Shown: positions 9,077 to 18,616, counted from the first letter of the stretch. The stretch: 64,000 nucleotides of DNA from Metabacillus endolithicus (GCF_023078335.1 NZ_CP095550.1:3020001-3084000); one strand, 5' to 3'. The notes: a model not told the origin generated them from the letters alone. Numbers and translations: made by a program.

Positions 9077-9207
9077 CGTTTTTAACCAAGATAATTTTCT
9101 TGATATAGCAAGCGTTTACGTTATCAAACGAAAATATAAGAAAGTGAAAGTTAATATTTAATTGAATATTTTGATGTTTAAGACTTTTTAAAATTAAACA
9201 AAAAGTA

Positions 9208-9236
9208 TTGTAATATATCAAAAAACTCACTATAAT
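9208..9236 (+). promoter_or_regulatory. Sigma-A promoter of the serine/threonine symporter gene
   Basis: TTGTAA (9208-9213), 17-bp spacer, TATAAT (9231-9236). The leader to the GTG start is about 115 bases. This is the main feature of the 319-bp gap 9037-9355. Confidence 0.75.
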
Positions 9237-9247
9237 ACTACTTATCG

Positions 9248-9263
9248 AAAAGACAGTTGTCTT
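9248..9263. promoter_or_regulatory. Perfect 7-bp inverted repeat just downstream of the start site, possible operator
   Basis: AAAGACA-GT-TGTCTTT starts 12 bases after the -10 box, so it spans about +5 to +20 of the transcript. The position suits a repressor site or a 5' hairpin. It is not a T-box, and no consensus leader elements are visible. Confidence 0.4.
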
Positions 9264-9355
9264 TGTGCAGTGGAATATATTTCTGGAAGTCCATTTTAAG
9301 AATAACAAGTTAATAGATTTTAAAAGGATTTTCAATTTTATAGTGGGGGATTATT

Positions 9356-10594
9356 GTGAAAAATTTATTAAAAAACTGGAATCGGTTGAGTCTAGTTAAA
9401 CAAATCATTATCGGCTTACTCATTGGAATTATCTTGGCTGTTACAATTCCAGATGTAGCACAGCCTGTTGTTATTTTAGGTTCGTTGTTTGTAGGTGCTT
9501 TAAAGGCGATCGCACCTGTTTTAGTTCTTTTCTTAGTTATGTCAGCGATCACTCAGCATAAAAGTGGTCAGCAAACAAATATGAAGTCGATCGTAGTGCT
9601 TTATCTTGTTGGAACATTTTTAGCTGGATTAGTAGCAGTTATTGCAAGTTTCATCTTCCCGGTCGGCTTAACACTTGCGAATAGTCCTGAGGGTTTCACA
9701 GCTCCAGGTGGTGTGTCAGAAGTTCTTAAAACGTTGCTTTTAAACATAGTTGATAATCCGGTGAATGCGATCGCAAACTCAAACTATATTGGGATCTTAA
9801 CGTGGGCAATCCTAATTGGTTTAGCATTAAGAAGTGCACCGGATACAACAAAAACAATGATTTCTAATTTCTCAGAGGCAGTATCAAAAATTGTAACATG
9901 GGTGATTAAGTTTGCTCCGCTAGGTATTATGGGACTAGTATTTGAATCAATTTCAACAAATGGAATTGACTCGTTATTAAGCTATGGAAAATTACTTGCT
10001 GTTTTACTAGGTTGTATGGCTTTTGTTGCATTAGTTGTTAACCCAATTATTGTGTTTTTAGCTATAAGACAAAATCCGTATCCACTAGTTTTGAAATGTA
10101 TAAAGGAAAGTGGAATTACAGCTTTCTTTACTCGTAGTTCTGCAGCAAATATCCCTGTTAATATGAAATTGTGTGAAAACCTTGGCTTAAATAAGGATAG
10201 TTATTCAGTATCGATCCCATTAGGAGCAACAATCAATATGGCTGGGGCAGCAGTAACAATTTCTGTATTAACATTAGCTGCAGTTCATACTTTAGGTATT
10301 GAAGTGGATTTTGCTACAGCCTTAATTCTTAGTGTATTGTCAGCTGTATGTGCTTGCGGAGCGTCCGGAGTTGCTGGTGGATCTCTATTACTCATTCCTC
10401 TTGCATGTAGTTTGTTCGGAATTCCGGCAGAAATTGCGATGCAAGTGGTTGGTGTAGGCTTTATCATTGGTGTTTTACAAGATTCTTTTGAAACTGCTCT
10501 TAACTCATCAACTGACGCCATTTTTACAGCAGCAGCTGAATTCAAGGAATGGCGTAAAGAAGGCAAGAAAATAGATATTTCAAAAGTAGCATAA
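9356..10594 (+). CDS. sstT: Serine/threonine:sodium symporter SstT
   Basis: Imports L-serine and L-threonine with Na+ (DAACS/glutamate-transporter fold). The 412-aa length is typical of SstT. Family features include [20 protein letters not shown] at the N-terminus, the serine-rich re-entrant region [19 protein letters not shown], then [17 protein letters not shown] and the C-terminal [20 protein letters not shown]. The start is GTG 9356 with GGGGGA 6 bases upstream. It is monocistronic, with its own promoter and a strong terminator. A perfect palindrome lies near the transcription start and may regulate it. Confidence 0.93.
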   Translation: MKNLLKNWNRLSLVKQIIIGLLIGIILAVTIPDVAQPVVILGSLFVGALKAIAPVLVLFLVMSAITQHKSGQQTNMKSIVVLYLVGTFLAGLVAVIASFIFPVGLTLANSPEGFTAPGGVSEVLKTLLLNIVDNPVNAIANSNYIGILTWAILIGLALRSAPDTTKTMISNFSEAVSKIVTWVIKFAPLGIMGLVFESISTNGIDSLLSYGKLLAVLLGCMAFVALVVNPIIVFLAIRQNPYPLVLKCIKESGITAFFTRSSAANIPVNMKLCENLGLNKDSYSVSIPLGATINMAGAAVTISVLTLAAVHTLGIEVDFATALILSVLSAVCACGASGVAGGSLLLIPLACSLFGIPAEIAMQVVGVGFIIGVLQDSFETALNSSTDAIFTAAAEFKEWRKEGKKIDISKVA

Positions 10595-10600
10595 AAATAG

Positions 10601-10646
10601 AAAGCACCTCATTGTAGCAAAAGAGCTAGCAGTGAGGTGCTTTTTT
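10601..10646 (+). terminator. Terminator after sstT
   Basis: The stem AAGCACCTCA with TGAGGTGCTT encloses a 21-base loop and is followed by TTTT. Confidence 0.85.
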
Positions 10647-10780
10647 AATTGGGGTTCCTTTTACCTCTGTGCGACGGTCATAAAGATCATACATTTAGCT
10701 TATATTTAAATATACTGATAATATGATAGATATAGATAATAACTGAATCGAAAATGAGTTTAAACTGAGGGAATGAATAC

Positions 10781-13144
10781 ATGAATGAAAAAATAATGTT
10801 TGATACTGATAAAACTTATCAGAAGGCGGAACGAAAGGCTTTAGATTATTACCATTCACTTTATGAGCAAATCACCCGCAAAACCTATATTCCTGCTTTA
10901 ACAAAAGATTTTCAAACCTGGAAGCAAAACCATGTTTTCCGGAAATCACTATTCTCTGTTTTTACACGTAAAAATAACAAGCCAGAGGCACAGGATTATG
11001 ACTTATATATTCAATGGCTCAAATATACAGGCAAGCTAACTCCCTACTTAGAACGCAGCATTTCTTACCTTTTTATGCGTGATCTAGGAAAAGATTTAAG
11101 TTCAACTAAAACACAGGAAAGAGTGAACCGAGCAGTTAAAAGTTTAACAAAACATCTAACGAAAAAAACAGATAAGCCAGATACGTTCAACATGGCTGGA
11201 TTATACCGAATAGCTCAAAAAGAAAGCATTGAAACGACCATGATCTGGCTCGTCAACAAGTTAAAGACAGTAACATCAAATATTCCTGAGGAAATTGACC
11301 CTGAGCAAGCACGGAGAAAGTTAATAAAAATCATTGCAGGGGTTGTCATGCATGTTGTGGAAGAAATGGATGATGGGGTTAAACCTACTGAACGTGCTCT
11401 TAAACTCGATCAAGCCATTCGCTTAGGGTATTGTTATGGTTTAACCTATCCTTTTATTGATGATTTGCTTGATGTAAATCTGCTAACTCTTGAGGAAAAG
11501 AAGAGATATTCAAACTTGATACGAACAACACTTATCACTGGTTCTGTACCAGATTTGGGGCAATGGGACGGAAATAATGCCGGGTTACTACAATATATTC
11601 ATTCAGAACTACGAGAAGCCTTTGAATATATTAAAGGAAATCAGCAATCGGAAAATGTGCAGTCATTTTTGGAGCAAGCATATATATTTTTTCAATCACA
11701 GGAAGTGGACCGTGTAAAGGACCTTTCTAACCCAGATTACACAAATGAAGACCTTTATATTCCAGTTATTCTAAAATCCGCATCTTCGAGATTAATTGTT
11801 CGTTCGGTTCTCAGCGCCTCTGAAGACATAGGTTTCAATGATCGAACGTTTTATTATGGAATTTACAATCAGCTTGCTGATGATTTTGCTGACATGTTTG
11901 ATGACTTAGAGGAAGGTGCTGTTACTCCTTATACGTATTATTTGAAATATCATGTTCAACGTCCTGACCTTATTAATCCGTTTGAATTATATTGGACAGT
12001 TATATCAAACTTAATCCACAACGTATACAAATCAGATTTCAAGACATGTGAGGTAATCCTTAATCGGGCAATAAACGGTTTAAAACGATATAAAAGTAAA
12101 ATGGGAACGGAAAAATATAATGAAGTGATGGAGTTATTTTCAACCAATTCTTCAAGTTTTACACAGCTTATTCAGAAGATGGTGAAAAAAGCAGATGATG
12201 TAGAATTCTTTGATAAGCTATTACGCGACCATATGTTGAATAATATGAGAAATGAGCGGAACGAACAGGAAGAATTTTTAGAAACAATTAAATTTGTTCG
12301 TAATCAACTAAATGATACATTGCATGTTTCTCAGAGTGATGGAGAGGTGAATAGTTCCATTGTTGAGGCTGCAAACTATAGTCTTGAAGGTGATGGAAAG
12401 CGATTGAGGCCAATTGTGACTTGGGTAATGGCAATAAAGGTATACGGTTTAGATCAATCTGTGATTATGCCATTACTTAAATCATTAGAATACATGCATA
12501 CAGCATCTTTAATCTTCGACGATCTCCCATCACAGGATAATGCATCCATTCGAAGGGGGCGTCAAACACTGCATCAGGCTTATAATACTGCCATTGCCGA
12601 ACTAACCGGTCTTTTTTTAACTCAGAAAGCTACCTGGGAACAAGCATCGCTTACAAAATTTGATCCAAATACTGTCCTGAAATTAATACAATATTCCTCA
12701 TATATGACATCCGAGATGTGCAAGGGACAGGCAATGGACTTAGAATCGAAAGGCAAGCCGTTATCTCTAGATCAATTAAATTTAATGTGCTTTTATAAAA
12801 CTGGAATGGCATTCGAAGCATCTATTATTATGCCGGCGATCCTAGCACATGCTGATGAAACAGAGATAGAGGCATTAAAGAAATATGCGTATCATGCGGG
12901 TATTGCTTTTCAGATTAAGGATGATTTACTCGACTTTGAAGGAGATCCTGCACTGCTTGGAAAAACAGTTGGAAAAGATAGAGAAAATCAAAGTTCAACA
13001 TTTGTGTCGATCTTGGGCCAAGAAGAAGCGAGAAAAAAGATGTGGGAACATTACTGTCAAGCAATCGAAGTTCTACAGAAAGTACCACGAGACATTCCTT
13101 TTCTAAAGCATTTTTTGAATTATATTATCAACCGAGATCATTGA
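10781..13144 (+). CDS. Large fusion protein: N-terminal Asp-rich helical region plus C-terminal prenyl-diphosphate synthase
   Basis: The C-terminal ~310 residues are a complete trans-prenyltransferase. They contain GDGKRLRPIV, the first Asp-rich motif DDLPSQD (~residue 580) followed by IRRG, then GQAMDLE, the KTG motif, and the second motif IKDDLLDFEGD (~714) with LGKTVGKD. This part should chain IPP onto an allylic diphosphate. The N-terminal ~470 residues match no family I know. They are predicted helical and carry two Asp-rich stretches, FIDDLLD (~226) and LADDFADMFDDLEEG (~366), resembling class I prenyl/terpene synthase metal sites. At 787 aa it is more than twice the usual ~300 aa. The arrangement recalls fungal cyclase-prenyltransferase fusions and suggests a terpene-making bifunctional enzyme, which is an inference. 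It appears monocistronic; the gap downstream to selO is 85 bp. Confidence 0.85.
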   Translation: MNEKIMFDTDKTYQKAERKALDYYHSLYEQITRKTYIPALTKDFQTWKQNHVFRKSLFSVFTRKNNKPEAQDYDLYIQWLKYTGKLTPYLERSISYLFMRDLGKDLSSTKTQERVNRAVKSLTKHLTKKTDKPDTFNMAGLYRIAQKESIETTMIWLVNKLKTVTSNIPEEIDPEQARRKLIKIIAGVVMHVVEEMDDGVKPTERALKLDQAIRLGYCYGLTYPFIDDLLDVNLLTLEEKKRYSNLIRTTLITGSVPDLGQWDGNNAGLLQYIHSELREAFEYIKGNQQSENVQSFLEQAYIFFQSQEVDRVKDLSNPDYTNEDLYIPVILKSASSRLIVRSVLSASEDIGFNDRTFYYGIYNQLADDFADMFDDLEEGAVTPYTYYLKYHVQRPDLINPFELYWTVISNLIHNVYKSDFKTCEVILNRAINGLKRYKSKMGTEKYNEVMELFSTNSSSFTQLIQKMVKKADDVEFFDKLLRDHMLNNMRNERNEQEEFLETIKFVRNQLNDTLHVSQSDGEVNSSIVEAANYSLEGDGKRLRPIVTWVMAIKVYGLDQSVIMPLLKSLEYMHTASLIFDDLPSQDNASIRRGRQTLHQAYNTAIAELTGLFLTQKATWEQASLTKFDPNTVLKLIQYSSYMTSEMCKGQAMDLESKGKPLSLDQLNLMCFYKTGMAFEASIIMPAILAHADETEIEALKKYAYHAGIAFQIKDDLLDFEGDPALLGKTVGKDRENQSSTFVSILGQEEARKKMWEHYCQAIEVLQKVPRDIPFLKHFLNYIINRDH

Positions 13145-13229
13145 GGATAATAACGTTTATAAAAGTAGACAATATGGATATGTTTAAACAACGAAAAGAA
13201 AAATATATATAGGGTAAAAAGGAGATCAC

Positions 13230-14702
13230 ATGACAAAGGAACAAGACTTAAAAACAGGTTGGAAAATAGATAATAGCTATGCTCGCCTGCCAAAAAAGTT
13301 TTTTACTGAACAAAAGCCAACTCCTGTTAGCAATCCTGAGTTAATCATACAGAATGATCAGCTAGCATCATCGCTAGGTCTGAATGTCGAAGAGTTACGA
13401 AGTCATGAACAAGTAGAGGTTTTTGCAGGTAATCGAATTCCAGAAGGTTCAACACCTCTAGCACAAGCATATGCGGGACATCAATTCGGTCATTTAAACA
13501 TGTTGGGAGATGGTCGTGCAGTTCTGCTTGGGGAACAAGTAACACCTCAAGATGAGCGGGTTGATATCCAACTTAAAGGCTCAGGAAGAACACCTTATTC
13601 ACGAGGTGGAGATGGAAGTACTGCACTTGGCCCAATGCTTCGAGAATACATTATTAGTGAAGCGATGTATGCCTTAGGAATACCGACTACGAGAAGTTTA
13701 GCCGTAATAACAACTGGTGAGAATATTCTCCGAGAAACAGAACTTCCCGGTGCCATTTTAACTCGTGTTGCTGCAAGTCATATTCGTGTGGGAACGTTCC
13801 AATTTGCTGCACAATTAGGAACAGATGAGGAGCTTCAAGCTCTCGCTGATTATACAATAGAGCGTCATTATCCGGAGATTGAAAGAGATGATAACAGGTA
13901 TCTTTCATTGCTTCAACAAATGATACATAGGCAAGCTTCATTAATTGCAAAGTGGCAACTCGTTGGTTTTATCCATGGAGTAATGAACACTGATAATATG
14001 ACAGTTAGTGGAGAAACGATTGATTATGGTCCTTGTGCCTTTATGGATACGTATGATCCTGAGACTGTTTTTAGCTCAATTGATGTTCAGGGCCGTTATG
14101 CCTATGGTAACCAACCATTCATAGGTGGATGGAATTTAGCACGATTTGCCGAATCTCTTATACCACTTCTTCATGAAGATCAAGATAGGGCCGTTGAAAT
14201 TGCTCAAGAAGAAATATCTAAATATATGGACATTTATGAAACAAATTGGCTTAGAGCTATGAGAGCTAAGTTAGGTCTTTTTTCTGAAGAAAAAGACGAT
14301 AAAACATTAATAGATGACCTTCTTACCTTAATGCACAAGCATAAGGCAGATTATACAAATACCTTTGTTGCCATAACGTTCGATAAATGGGATGAAATGG
14401 AGCTTTTCCGTTCCTCTGAATTTGAACAGTGGAAAGAGCGTTGGCATGAAAGATTAACCAAGCAAAAAGAATCTAAAGAAGAATCACAAAAGCTAATGAG
14501 GGATCATAATCCAGCAGTAATTCCTCGTAACCATCGTGTGGAAGAAGCATTGGAAGCGGCGGTAAAACATGGGGATTATACTGTAATGGAAAGATTATTA
14601 GATGCTCTTACCAAACCTTTTGCACACACTACACAACAGGAAGAATACTGCAGTCTTCCACCTAAATCAGGTCAGCCTTACCGGACTTATTGTGGGACTT
14701 GA
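13230..14702 (+). CDS. selO: Protein adenylyltransferase SelO (YdiU family)
   Basis: A pseudokinase that transfers AMP from ATP to Ser/Thr/Tyr of target proteins and is linked to redox stress in other organisms. The 490-aa length is normal. Signature stretches are [69 protein letters not shown] with the metal/catalytic Asp, and [10 protein letters not shown] (DYG). The C-terminus YRTYCGT has the conserved penultimate-region Cys that is selenocysteine in some eukaryotic relatives. The ribosome site AAGGAGAT lies 6 bases before ATG 13230. It is monocistronic, with a hairpin about 80 bases downstream. Confidence 0.95.
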   Translation: MTKEQDLKTGWKIDNSYARLPKKFFTEQKPTPVSNPELIIQNDQLASSLGLNVEELRSHEQVEVFAGNRIPEGSTPLAQAYAGHQFGHLNMLGDGRAVLLGEQVTPQDERVDIQLKGSGRTPYSRGGDGSTALGPMLREYIISEAMYALGIPTTRSLAVITTGENILRETELPGAILTRVAASHIRVGTFQFAAQLGTDEELQALADYTIERHYPEIERDDNRYLSLLQQMIHRQASLIAKWQLVGFIHGVMNTDNMTVSGETIDYGPCAFMDTYDPETVFSSIDVQGRYAYGNQPFIGGWNLARFAESLIPLLHEDQDRAVEIAQEEISKYMDIYETNWLRAMRAKLGLFSEEKDDKTLIDDLLTLMHKHKADYTNTFVAITFDKWDEMELFRSSEFEQWKERWHERLTKQKESKEESQKLMRDHNPAVIPRNHRVEEALEAAVKHGDYTVMERLLDALTKPFAHTTQQEEYCSLPPKSGQPYRTYCGT

Positions 14703-14780
14703 GCGGTGAGAGTAGAGGAATTGATAGGAAGCTGTCATTTAGATGCTTATGTACAACAAAAGTGATATAGAAGGTAGAAG

Positions 14781-14815
14781 AAATGTCGTTCATCGGGCTT
14801 TATGAACGACATTTT
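14781..14815 (+). terminator. Probable terminator after selO
   Basis: A perfect 13-bp stem AAATGTCGTTCAT with ATGAACGACATTT and an 8-base loop. The following T run is short (TTC), so termination may be partial. Confidence 0.65.
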
Positions 14816-14888
14816 CAATGTAGATAGCTTTTAAAATGAGTTTAAGTTATCCTATCAAATTATATTTCAACTAAATAAGCAAAAAGAT

Positions 14889-14936
14889 TTGACATTACCA
14901 ATACTACTCTAATAATATTATCTAGACCGGTTGTTA
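14889..14936 (+). promoter_or_regulatory. Promoter and likely operator of the lmrAB-like operon
   Basis: TTGACA (14889-14894) and TAATAT (14913-14918) are spaced 18 bp. Immediately downstream, TAGACCGGTTGTTA (14923-14936) contains ACCGGT and an imperfect palindrome. TAGACC-type boxes are what I recall for LmrA/YxaF regulators, so autoregulation is inferred. Confidence 0.55.
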
Positions 14937-14962
14937 TAATTTTGTGAGGTGCAGACGTAAAA

Positions 14963-15529
14963 ATGGCAAAAAAGGAGAGTACAAAGGATATTATCCTTAA
15001 AACAGCAACATGCTTATTTCAGCGCCAAGGCTATCATGGAACTGGATTGAATCAAATTATTGAGGAAAGTGGGGCACCAAAAGGCTCCATCTATTATCAC
15101 TTTCCAAATGGTAAAGAGGAAATTGCCTTGGAGGCTATTCATCAAATGAAACGGGATATATTGGAGCGGGCACAGGAAGATTTGAGTGAGGGAGAAACAG
15201 CTGCTGAAGCATTTCAATTTTATATTAATAAGATTGCGTCTATTTTTGATCACCCTAAAACAATGGAAGGATTATCAATAGGACTTATTGCTTCAGAAAT
15301 ATCTTCAACACACGAAAATCTACGGTTAGCATGCGAGGCTGCATTTATGGATTGGCAAGCTTTGTATGTTAATAAGCTTAAAGCACATGGTATGGAAACA
15401 GAGAAAGCAGAAGAATTAGGCTTAACAATAACTGCATTGATTGAAGGAGCCTGCACACTATCTGCTACGCACAAAAATGGGGACCCTCTACGTGTAATTG
15501 GAAAACAGTTGCTGTTATTGTTGTCATAA
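14963..15529 (+). CDS. lmrA: TetR-family repressor, LmrA/YxaF-like
   Basis: A drug-responsive repressor of about 188 aa. The N-terminal TetR HTH is clear (STKDIILKTATCLFQRQGYH; LNQIIEESGAPKGSIYYHFP). The C-terminal effector domain (EDLSEGETAAEAFQFYINKI; SIGLIASEISSTHENLRLAC) fits the LmrA/YxaF/QdoR group of Bacillus. The gene lies 36 bp upstream of a 14-TM MFS exporter, the lmrA-lmrB arrangement known in B. subtilis, where LmrA represses its own operon. It has its own promoter with a TAGACCGG-containing site. The symbol is given by similarity of both members of the pair. Confidence 0.85.
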   Translation: MAKKESTKDIILKTATCLFQRQGYHGTGLNQIIEESGAPKGSIYYHFPNGKEEIALEAIHQMKRDILERAQEDLSEGETAAEAFQFYINKIASIFDHPKTMEGLSIGLIASEISSTHENLRLACEAAFMDWQALYVNKLKAHGMETEKAEELGLTITALIEGACTLSATHKNGDPLRVIGKQLLLLLS

Positions 15530-15565
15530 AGAGAGAAGAAAGAAACCTAGTAGGAGGAAACAAAT

Positions 15566-17023
15566 ATGGAAATGAATGCACAAGCAAATGGTAAGGGAGT
15601 AACTGATACGAGTGAGTTGAAAGTTGTTCCGATTATCATTTCTTTTGTTGTTGCTGGTTTTATTGGTTTGTTTAGTGAAACAGCCTTAAACATGGCATTG
15701 AATAATTTGATTACAGGCTTTGGTATTAAAGAAACCACTGCTCAGTGGTTAACGACTGGTTATTTGCTTACACTTGGAATTTTAGTACCAGTTTCAGGAC
15801 TTATTTTACAATGGTTTACGACGAGGCAGTTGTTTATTACATCACTTATTGCTTCAATAATTGGTACATTTATTGCGGCAATTGCGCCAACATTTACAGT
15901 TCTTATGATTGCCCGAGTAGTTCAAGCGGTAGGAACAGCATTGCTTCTTCCTTTAATGTTTAATACAATTTTATTAATTGTTCCACCATATAAGCGTGGT
16001 AAAATTATGGGGATTATTGGGCTTGTAATTATGTTTGCCCCTGCGGTAGGTCCTACTATTTCAGGATTAATACTTAAGACGTTATCATGGCATTGGATCT
16101 TTTGGATTTCATTACCATTACTCATTGCAGCACTTATTTATGGTATTATTTTTATGCAGGATGTAACAAAGCCAACCAAGCCTAAAATTGATATTTTATC
16201 AATTATCTTATCTACTATAGGATTTGGTGGTATTGTATTTGGATTTAGTAATGCAGGAGAAGGTGGCGGTTGGGGAAGTCCAACTGTTATTGTTTCAATG
16301 GTTGCTGGAGGAATTGCCTTAGTCTTATTCACTATTCGACAATTAACAATGCAACAACCTATCTTAAATTTACGAGCTTTTAAATATCCGATGTTTACAG
16401 TGGGCTTGCTAATGGTTGTTGTATGTATGATGGCCATTCTTTCTTCTATGATTTTATTGCCACTTTATTTACAAACGTCGTTGGCTCTAAGTACATTTGC
16501 AGCTGGTCTTCTATTACTTCCTGGTGGAATTATAAATGGTATTTTATCACCTGTAATGGGAGGACTATTCGATCGTTTTGGACCTAAATGGCTAACTATA
16601 ATAGGAATAACTATAGTAACAGGCTCAATGTTTGGTTTTTCAACCATATCAATGGAAACATCTTCAGCCTTTATTATAGGACTTCATATTGTCATGATGG
16701 TTGGAATTTCAATGGTTATGATGCCTGCGCAGACAAATGGATTAAATCAATTACCACCTGAGCTATATCCAGATGGAACAGCTATAATGAACACACTACA
16801 GCAAGTAGCCGGAGCAATTGGAACAGCTGTTGCTATTTCAATCCTATCATCTGGAACAAGTAACTTTATGGAAACAGTTGAAGACAAACAAAATCCATTA
16901 AACCAAGTACTTGCCTTCACTGAAGGTATCCAAGATGCTTTTGTATTTGCGATTATCTTGTGTATTGTAGGGGTTGTTATTTCACTCTTTATTAAGCGTG
17001 TGAAGGTGGAGCATCAAATGTAG
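15566..17023 (+). CDS. lmrB: MFS drug:H+ antiporter, DHA2 family, LmrB-like
   Basis: A predicted 14-TM multidrug exporter of 485 aa. The N-terminal core IISFVVAGFIGLFSETALNM is characteristic of LmrB-type proteins. Other family marks are TTAQWLTTGYLLTLGILVPV (motif D region), MIARVVQAVGTALLLPLMFN, and APAVGPTISGLIL (antiporter motif C, GPxxxG). The strong ribosome site GGAGGAAAC lies before ATG 15566. It is cotranscribed with the TetR gene upstream. In B. subtilis, LmrB overproduction gives lincomycin/puromycin resistance; the natural substrate here is unknown. A hairpin terminator follows at 17084. Confidence 0.9.
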   Translation: MEMNAQANGKGVTDTSELKVVPIIISFVVAGFIGLFSETALNMALNNLITGFGIKETTAQWLTTGYLLTLGILVPVSGLILQWFTTRQLFITSLIASIIGTFIAAIAPTFTVLMIARVVQAVGTALLLPLMFNTILLIVPPYKRGKIMGIIGLVIMFAPAVGPTISGLILKTLSWHWIFWISLPLLIAALIYGIIFMQDVTKPTKPKIDILSIILSTIGFGGIVFGFSNAGEGGGWGSPTVIVSMVAGGIALVLFTIRQLTMQQPILNLRAFKYPMFTVGLLMVVVCMMAILSSMILLPLYLQTSLALSTFAAGLLLLPGGIINGILSPVMGGLFDRFGPKWLTIIGITIVTGSMFGFSTISMETSSAFIIGLHIVMMVGISMVMMPAQTNGLNQLPPELYPDGTAIMNTLQQVAGAIGTAVAISILSSGTSNFMETVEDKQNPLNQVLAFTEGIQDAFVFAIILCIVGVVISLFIKRVKVEHQM

Positions 17024-17031
17024 GCCATAGA

Positions 17032-17051
17032 GGTGCCTGTCACCACCCGAA
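17032..17051 (+). repeat. 20-bp repeat, copy 1 (after lmrB-like gene)
   Basis: GGTGCCTGTCACCACCCGAA occurs here and, identically, at 18617-18636, so the two copies bracket the rRNA methyltransferase gene. The core GGTGcctgtCACC is a small hairpin. The function is unknown; it is probably a dispersed intergenic element. Confidence 0.75.
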
Positions 17052-17057
17052 TTTTCT

Positions 17058-17075
17058 TGTTTCACATGTGAAACA
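17058..17075. promoter_or_regulatory. Perfect 18-bp palindrome resembling a parS site with two extra central bases
   Basis: TGTTTCACATGTGAAACA is fully self-complementary. The Bacillus parS consensus is the 16-mer TGTTNCACGTGAAACA; here the two halves are pushed 2 bp apart by AT. It is unlikely to be a functional parS but is a clear protein-binding-type palindrome. Confidence 0.5.
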
Positions 17076-17083
17076 GTGTGATC

Positions 17084-17114
17084 AACTGCTACCCAGCTCT
17101 GGGTAGCAGTTTTC
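17084..17114 (+). terminator. Terminator after the lmrAB-like operon
   Basis: A perfect 13-bp stem AACTGCTACCCAG with CTGGGTAGCAGTT, a very short loop, then TTTT. Confidence 0.82.
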
Positions 17115-17173
17115 GAGTTTGAATAGGGTTAAGAGAAAACTAGAGTAATAAATAAAAATAAAGGGAGGAAATT

Positions 17174-18562
17174 TTGACCTTGACTAAAGCAGAAACAATG
17201 ATTGCTGAAATACGTCATTTAGATGACAGGGGTTCAGGACAAGCTGTTATTTGGCGGGAAAACGAACTTGGTAATCCGAAGAAATTAAAACTAACTATTC
17301 CACAAACGCTTCCAGGGGAGAAGGTACGTGTAACGGTTGATCAACCAGAAAGAAGAAGAAGAAAGGTTCTACCTGAGGAGATCCTAGAAGCTCATTCTGA
17401 TAGATTGGCACCACCTTGTCCTCATTTTGATAAATGTGGTGGATGTGTGTGGCAGCATTGGCAATACACAGCCCAATTAAAACAAAAAACGGAGCATGTA
17501 AAACATGCAATCGAGGAACAAGGATTTAATCCTGAGCTAGTTAAAGAAACAATTGGGATGGATCAGCCTTGGCACTATCGCAATAAAATGGAGTTTACAT
17601 TTGCTCCTGATGGATCTCTTGGGTTACATGAGCAAGGGAATTTCCGTAAAGTAATCTCGCTTGAATCATGCTTAATTGCAAGTAAAGAAATGGTCGAGGC
17701 TGCTATGGAAGTAGCAGTTTGGGTAAAAGATTATCAATTAAAAGGCTACAATAAAGATACCCACGAAGGATTGCTTCGTCATTTAATGGTTCGACAATCT
17801 TTCGTAACCGGAGAAATGATGCTGGGGCTTTTTGCAACAGAAGGACCAAATGATACCCTTCAAAAGGCTGTGAAAGATTTGGTTTCTAGAATTGAGGCAA
17901 AGTATCCGCAAGTAAAAAGCTTGTTATGGCTTGAAAATACACAATGGGCAGATCGTACACAGTCTGAAAAAAGTCATACATTAGCAGGACGAGACTTCAT
18001 TTATGATGAAATGGATGGCTACCGTTTCCGTCTGTGGTTTGATACATTCTTTCAAACAAACCCAACTCAAGCTCAAAAATTAGTTGATTTAGCCATCGAA
18101 ATGGGCCAACCAAAAAAATCAGAAAGCATGATTGATCTTTTTTGTGGAGTTGGGACATTCTCTCTTCCATTTGCAAATAGAGTCGGAAAGCTTGCGGGTA
18201 TTGAAATTGTAGAGAGTTCTATTGAATCAGCTAAAAGAAATGCAAGTGACAATGGAATATCTAATACGTATTTCTTAGCTAAGGATGCAAGAAAAGGAAT
18301 TGATCAAGTACTAGAAACGTTTGGAAGCCCTGAACTTCTCCTTTTAGATCCTCCTAGATCAGGTGCTGGTGGAAAAGTAATGAGAAGAATTGGGCGTTCT
18401 AAACCAGAACGAATTGTGTATGTATCTTGTAATCCTGATACATTTGCAACTGATATAAAAGAACTTGAACAATTTAATTATGAGTTAATAACAGTACAGC
18501 CTGTTGACCTATTTCCTCATACTGTTCATGTTGAATGTGTAGCGTTATTAGAACTAAAATAA
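17174..18562 (+). CDS. rlmCD: 23S rRNA (uracil-5-)-methyltransferase, RlmCD/RlmD type
   Basis: Makes m5U in 23S rRNA using SAM. An N-terminal TRAM-like beta domain (~residues 8-65) is followed by the [4Fe-4S] motif CPHFDKCGGC (~79-88), whose fourth Cys is probably the one in LESCLIA. Then come the SAM site LFCGVGTFSLPFA and the catalytic VYVSCNPDTF with the nucleophile Cys (~420), and the C-terminal VDLFPHTVHVECVALLE. The length, 462 aa, is normal. The start is TTG 17174 with GGAGG 5 bases upstream; TTG 17180 is an alternative. B. subtilis has paralogues in this family (RlmCD, YefA/YfjO), so the exact target uridines are not certain. It has a terminator on each side. Confidence 0.9.
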   Translation: MTLTKAETMIAEIRHLDDRGSGQAVIWRENELGNPKKLKLTIPQTLPGEKVRVTVDQPERRRRKVLPEEILEAHSDRLAPPCPHFDKCGGCVWQHWQYTAQLKQKTEHVKHAIEEQGFNPELVKETIGMDQPWHYRNKMEFTFAPDGSLGLHEQGNFRKVISLESCLIASKEMVEAAMEVAVWVKDYQLKGYNKDTHEGLLRHLMVRQSFVTGEMMLGLFATEGPNDTLQKAVKDLVSRIEAKYPQVKSLLWLENTQWADRTQSEKSHTLAGRDFIYDEMDGYRFRLWFDTFFQTNPTQAQKLVDLAIEMGQPKKSESMIDLFCGVGTFSLPFANRVGKLAGIEIVESSIESAKRNASDNGISNTYFLAKDARKGIDQVLETFGSPELLLLDPPRSGAGGKVMRRIGRSKPERIVYVSCNPDTFATDIKELEQFNYELITVQPVDLFPHTVHVECVALLELK

Positions 18563-18580
18563 AAACTGTTTTATTATTTG

Positions 18581-18614
18581 AGGTGGATAACCATTGTGGT
18601 TGTCTGCCTTTTTT
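18581..18614 (+). terminator. Terminator after the rRNA methyltransferase gene
   Basis: A 13-bp stem (AGGTGGATAACCA with TGGTTGTCTGCCT, three G-U pairs) with a 2-3 base loop runs into TTTT. Confidence 0.78.
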
Positions 18615-18616
18615 GT

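Noticed and set aside
9054..9335. 93-codon minus-strand frame upstream of sstT
   Set aside because: It covers the terminator, promoter and palindrome of the region, is low in complexity and lacks a ribosome site.
17058..17075. True parS centromere site
   Set aside because: The half-sites match but are 2 bp too far apart; ParB recognition is spacing-dependent. Kept only as a parS-like palindrome.
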